Source: Nocardia shimofusensis NBRC 100134
GTDB lineage: Bacteria > Actinomycetota > Actinomycetes > Mycobacteriales > Mycobacteriaceae
Reading direction: 5' to 3'
DNA length: 64,000 bases
Assembly (NCBI RefSeq): GCF_001613125.1
Contig: NZ_BDBT01000018.1
Location: 62,001-126,000 of the forward strand
A model generated the notes under the pieces. It saw only the letters and a program-made list of their open reading frames with translations. It had not been told where the DNA came from and ran no database searches. The position numbers and the translations under genes were made by a program. Shown one piece after another: positions 61,742-64,000 of this stretch (position 1 is its first letter; each line of letters begins with the position of its first letter).

Positions 61742-61777
61742 GAATTCGCCGGCGACGGAACAGCCGCCGGCGAATTC
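61742..61777 (-). terminator. Hairpin between rbsK and rtcB
   Basis: GAATTCGCCGGCG (61742-61754) and CGCCGGCGAATTC (61765-61777) pair perfectly over 13 bp. On the minus strand it follows the rbsK stop and ends a few bases before the rtcB ribosome-binding site, so it is either a terminator or a leader that could mask or expose rtcB translation. Confidence 0.65.
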
Positions 61778-61817
61778 CACGGTAGGCAGCCCCGGACGAA
61801 AAGGCACTCGAATTTCC

Positions 61818-62717
61818 TCAGTCGAGCAGCGCCTCGATCGCCGCGCGGTCCGGTATGGAGGCGCTCGCGCCGAGCGCGGTCGTCGCCAACGCACCCGCCG
61901 CGCACGCCCGTCGCAACGCCTGGCGCGGGCCTCGGCTCCAGGCGACCGCCAGCGCGCCGGTGAACGCGTCGCCCGCGCCGGTGGTGTCCACGACCTCGAC
62001 CGCCACCCCGGGCACCGTCAGTTCCGAGCCGTCCGGTCCTCGGTGATGCGCACCGTCGGCGCCGAGCGTGGTCACCACGTGCGGGATCCGGTCGAGGACC
62101 GCACCCACCCGACGCGCCTCGCCACGGTTCACCACCGCGATGTCGACATCGGCCCACAGCTCCTCCGGAAGGTCCCGCACCGGTGAGGGATTGAGCATGG
62201 TGATCGTCGAGTGGGCCCGCGCGTGCCGCAATGCGGCGGCCACCGTCGGCACCGGCAGTTCCAGCTGGCACACCAGCATGTCCGCGTCCGCCACGACGGC
62301 GAGATCGTCCGCGTCGAGCTCGCTCACCGCCGCGTTCGCGCCGCCGACCACGATGATGCTGTTCTCACCGTTCTCCTCGACGACGATGGTCGCGATGCCG
62401 CTCGATCCCTCGACAGTGCGCAGCCGTTCGGTAGCCACTCCGGCCTCGTCGAGCAGCTCGCGCAGCCGCGGCGCGAACACATCCGAGCCGACCGCGCCGA
62501 GAAATCGCACCCGCCCGCCGGACCGGCTCGCCGCGACGGCCTGATTGGCGCCTTTGCCGCCGGGCACGGTGGCGAAATCGCGGCCCGCGATCGTCTCTCC
62601 CGGCACGGGCCGCCGTGTGACGGTGGTCACCAGATCCATGTTCACGCTGCCCAGCACCGCGATGACGGGTGCGTCTCGCGCCTGCTCCGCGCCGATGTCC
62701 ATGCCCTGAACGTCCAT
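61818..62717 (-). CDS. rbsK: Ribokinase (PfkB family)
   Basis: About 299 residues. PfkB signature 1 is VPGGKGANQAVAASRSGG; signature 2 with the catalytic aspartate is VDTTGAGDAFTGALAVA; LGSVNMDLV opens the fold. It phosphorylates ribose to ribose 5-phosphate. No ribose transporter lies nearby. The start is uncertain: ATG 62717 and ATG 62702 are both possible, the latter preceded by CAGGG. Confidence 0.9.
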   Translation of the reverse strand: MDVQGMDIGAEQARDAPVIAVLGSVNMDLVTTVTRRPVPGETIAGRDFATVPGGKGANQAVAASRSGGRVRFLGAVGSDVFAPRLRELLDEAGVATERLRTVEGSSGIATIVVEENGENSIIVVGGANAAVSELDADDLAVVADADMLVCQLELPVPTVAAALRHARAHSTITMLNPSPVRDLPEELWADVDIAVVNRGEARRVGAVLDRIPHVVTTLGADGAHHRGPDGSELTVPGVAVEVVDTTGAGDAFTGALAVAWSRGPRQALRRACAAGALATTALGASASIPDRAAIEALLD

Positions 62718-62796
62718 GCCGGAACCCAACCACGGACCCGCCGCGCCCGCGGACGATCAGGAGGTGGAGCAGCCGGAAACCCGTTCGTCCCGGTGC

Positions 62797-62802
62797 GTAG
62801 GC
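62797..62802 (+). promoter_or_regulatory. Leaderless -10 element of proA
   Basis: TAGGCT ends 7 nt before ATG 62810, the same hexamer and spacing as ndk and the M48 protease gene. Confidence 0.45.
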
Positions 62803-62809
62803 TGTACCC

Positions 62810-64000
62810 CATGACGGTGGAGACGACGGCCGAGTTCGATGTGCGCGAAGCAGTGCACGAGGCCGCGCGTAAGGCCAGGGTGGCCGCGCGCGCCCTCGCC
62901 CAGTTGACCACCGCGCAGAAGAACGACGCCCTGCACGCCGCCGCCGACCTCCTGCTCGCGTCCGCCGAGAAGGTGCTGGCCGCCAATGCCGAGGACATCG
63001 CCGCCGCCGAAGCCGCGGGAACCGAGGCCTCGCTGCTGGACCGGTTGCGGCTGACCGAGGATCGCATCGACGGCATCGCCTCCGGCTTGCGCCAGGTGGC
63101 CGGTCTGCCTGATCCGATCGGTGTCGTCGTGCGCGGTTCGACCCTGCCCAACGGGCTGCAGACCCGGCAGGTCCGGGTGCCGCTCGGTGTGGTCGGCATG
63201 GTGTACGAAGCGCGCCCCAATGTGACCGTCGACGCCTTCGGTCTGGCCTTGAAGTCCGGCAACGCGGCGCTGCTGCGCGGCTCGTCCTCGGCGGCGAATT
63301 CCAACGCCGCGCTGGTCGAGATCCTGCGTGAAGCCCTGCGCGGGCAGGGCATTCCCGAGGAATCGGTGCACCTGCTGCCCAGCCACGACCGCTCCAGCGT
63401 GACCCACCTGATCCAGGCGCGGGGCCTGGTCGACGTGGTGATCCCGCGCGGCGGCGCAGGTCTGATCAACGCGGTCGTCCGGGACGCGACGGTGCCCACC
63501 ATCGAAACCGGCACCGGCAACTGCCACGTCTACGTGCACTCCGCCGCCGATCTCGACATGGCCGAGCGCATCCTGATCAATGCCAAGACCCGCAGGCCCA
63601 GCGTGTGCAACGCGGCCGAAACCGTGCTCATCGACCGGGCTGTCGCCGACACCGCGCTGCCCAGGCTCACCGCCGCGCTCGAGGCCGCGGGCGTCACCAT
63701 CCACGGCGACCTGCCCGGCCAGGTGCCCGCCACCGAGACCGACTGGGCCGAGGAGTATTTGACCCTCGACATCGCCATGAAGGTCGTCGACGACCTGGAC
63801 GCCGCCGTCGAGCACATCAACACCTGGGGCACCGGCCACACCGAGGCCATCGTGACCGGTGACCTGGCCGCCGCGGGCGCCTTCACCAGCCGGGTCGACG
63901 CCGCCGCCGTCATGGTGAACGCCTCCACCGCCTTCACCGACGGCGAGCAGTTCGGTTTCGGCGCCGAGATCGGCATCTCGACGCAGAAACTGCACGCGCG
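62810..64000 (+). CDS. proA: Gamma-glutamyl phosphate reductase, 3' end cut by the window
   Basis: 397 residues are present and the frame is open at base 64000; about 20 residues are missing. The aldehyde-dehydrogenase-fold protein has VPLGVVGMVYEARPNVTVDA, the segment with the catalytic cysteine TRRPSVCNAAETVLID, and GAEIGISTQKLHAR close to the normal C-terminus. It reduces gamma-glutamyl phosphate, the product of ProB, to glutamate semialdehyde in proline synthesis. No ribosome-binding site precedes ATG 62810. Confidence 0.96.

Overview
The window is high-GC actinobacterial DNA, most likely from Nocardia or a close relative in the Mycobacteriales. The gene order from about 12 kb to the right end follows the Mycobacterium tuberculosis segment Rv2466c-rpiB-nei-tRNA-Gly-tRNA-Pro-tig-clpP1-clpP2-clpX-valS-folC-Rv2446c-ndk-rne-rplU-rpmA-obg-proB-proA. 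The genus is inferred from this order and from the secondary-metabolism content; no rRNA is present to settle it.

1-12 kb is a lipid/polyketide accessory region: the tail of a modular PKS (ER-KR-ACP), a lone ketosynthase lacking an AT, a PapA-type acyltransferase, and facing it a four-gene minus-strand operon of two OleA-like thiolase-fold enzymes, a GT2 glycosyltransferase and an OleC-like AMP-forming enzyme. A cytochrome P450 diverges from that operon and a ferredoxin reductase lies beyond it. The operon resembles the core of beta-lactone/olefin pathways (OleA+OleA'+OleC, as in lipstatin and nocardiolactone clusters) but has no OleD or OleB nearby.

12-26 kb is conserved housekeeping with insertions: a mycothiol-linked DsbA-like reductase, an M48 protease diverging from rpiB, nei, a GGDEF protein, two tRNAs, phosphoketolase, an FKBP lipoprotein beside trigger factor, clpP1-clpP2, clpX and an mIHF-type nucleoid protein. 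26-38 kb holds fdhD-fdhF, a long FHA protein, a GNAT, and a glpD-tetR-alkylDHAP-synthase-like-DAG kinase block that matches Rv2249c-Rv2252, then a P-loop kinase. 38-52 kb is valS-folC-DUF4233-ndk, rne, rplU-rpmA-obg and proB.

52-64 kb is mixed: a double-MerR regulator divergent from an erythromycin-esterase-like enzyme, an orphan type VII secretion set (EspG-like chaperone, short partner with a YxxxD motif, PPE-like protein with a proline-rich tail), a LigD-type polymerase domain, a MazEF-like pair, RecQ with a PRTase-like tail, RtcB, ribokinase, and proA cut by the window edge.

Many genes lack a Shine-Dalgarno sequence and instead carry a -10-like hexamer 6-8 nt before the start codon, which predicts leaderless mRNAs. 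The two most unusual items are the OleA/OleA'/GT2/OleC operon and a perfect three-copy 17-bp tandem repeat at one of its gene junctions, which creates a ladder of overlapping stop/start codons.
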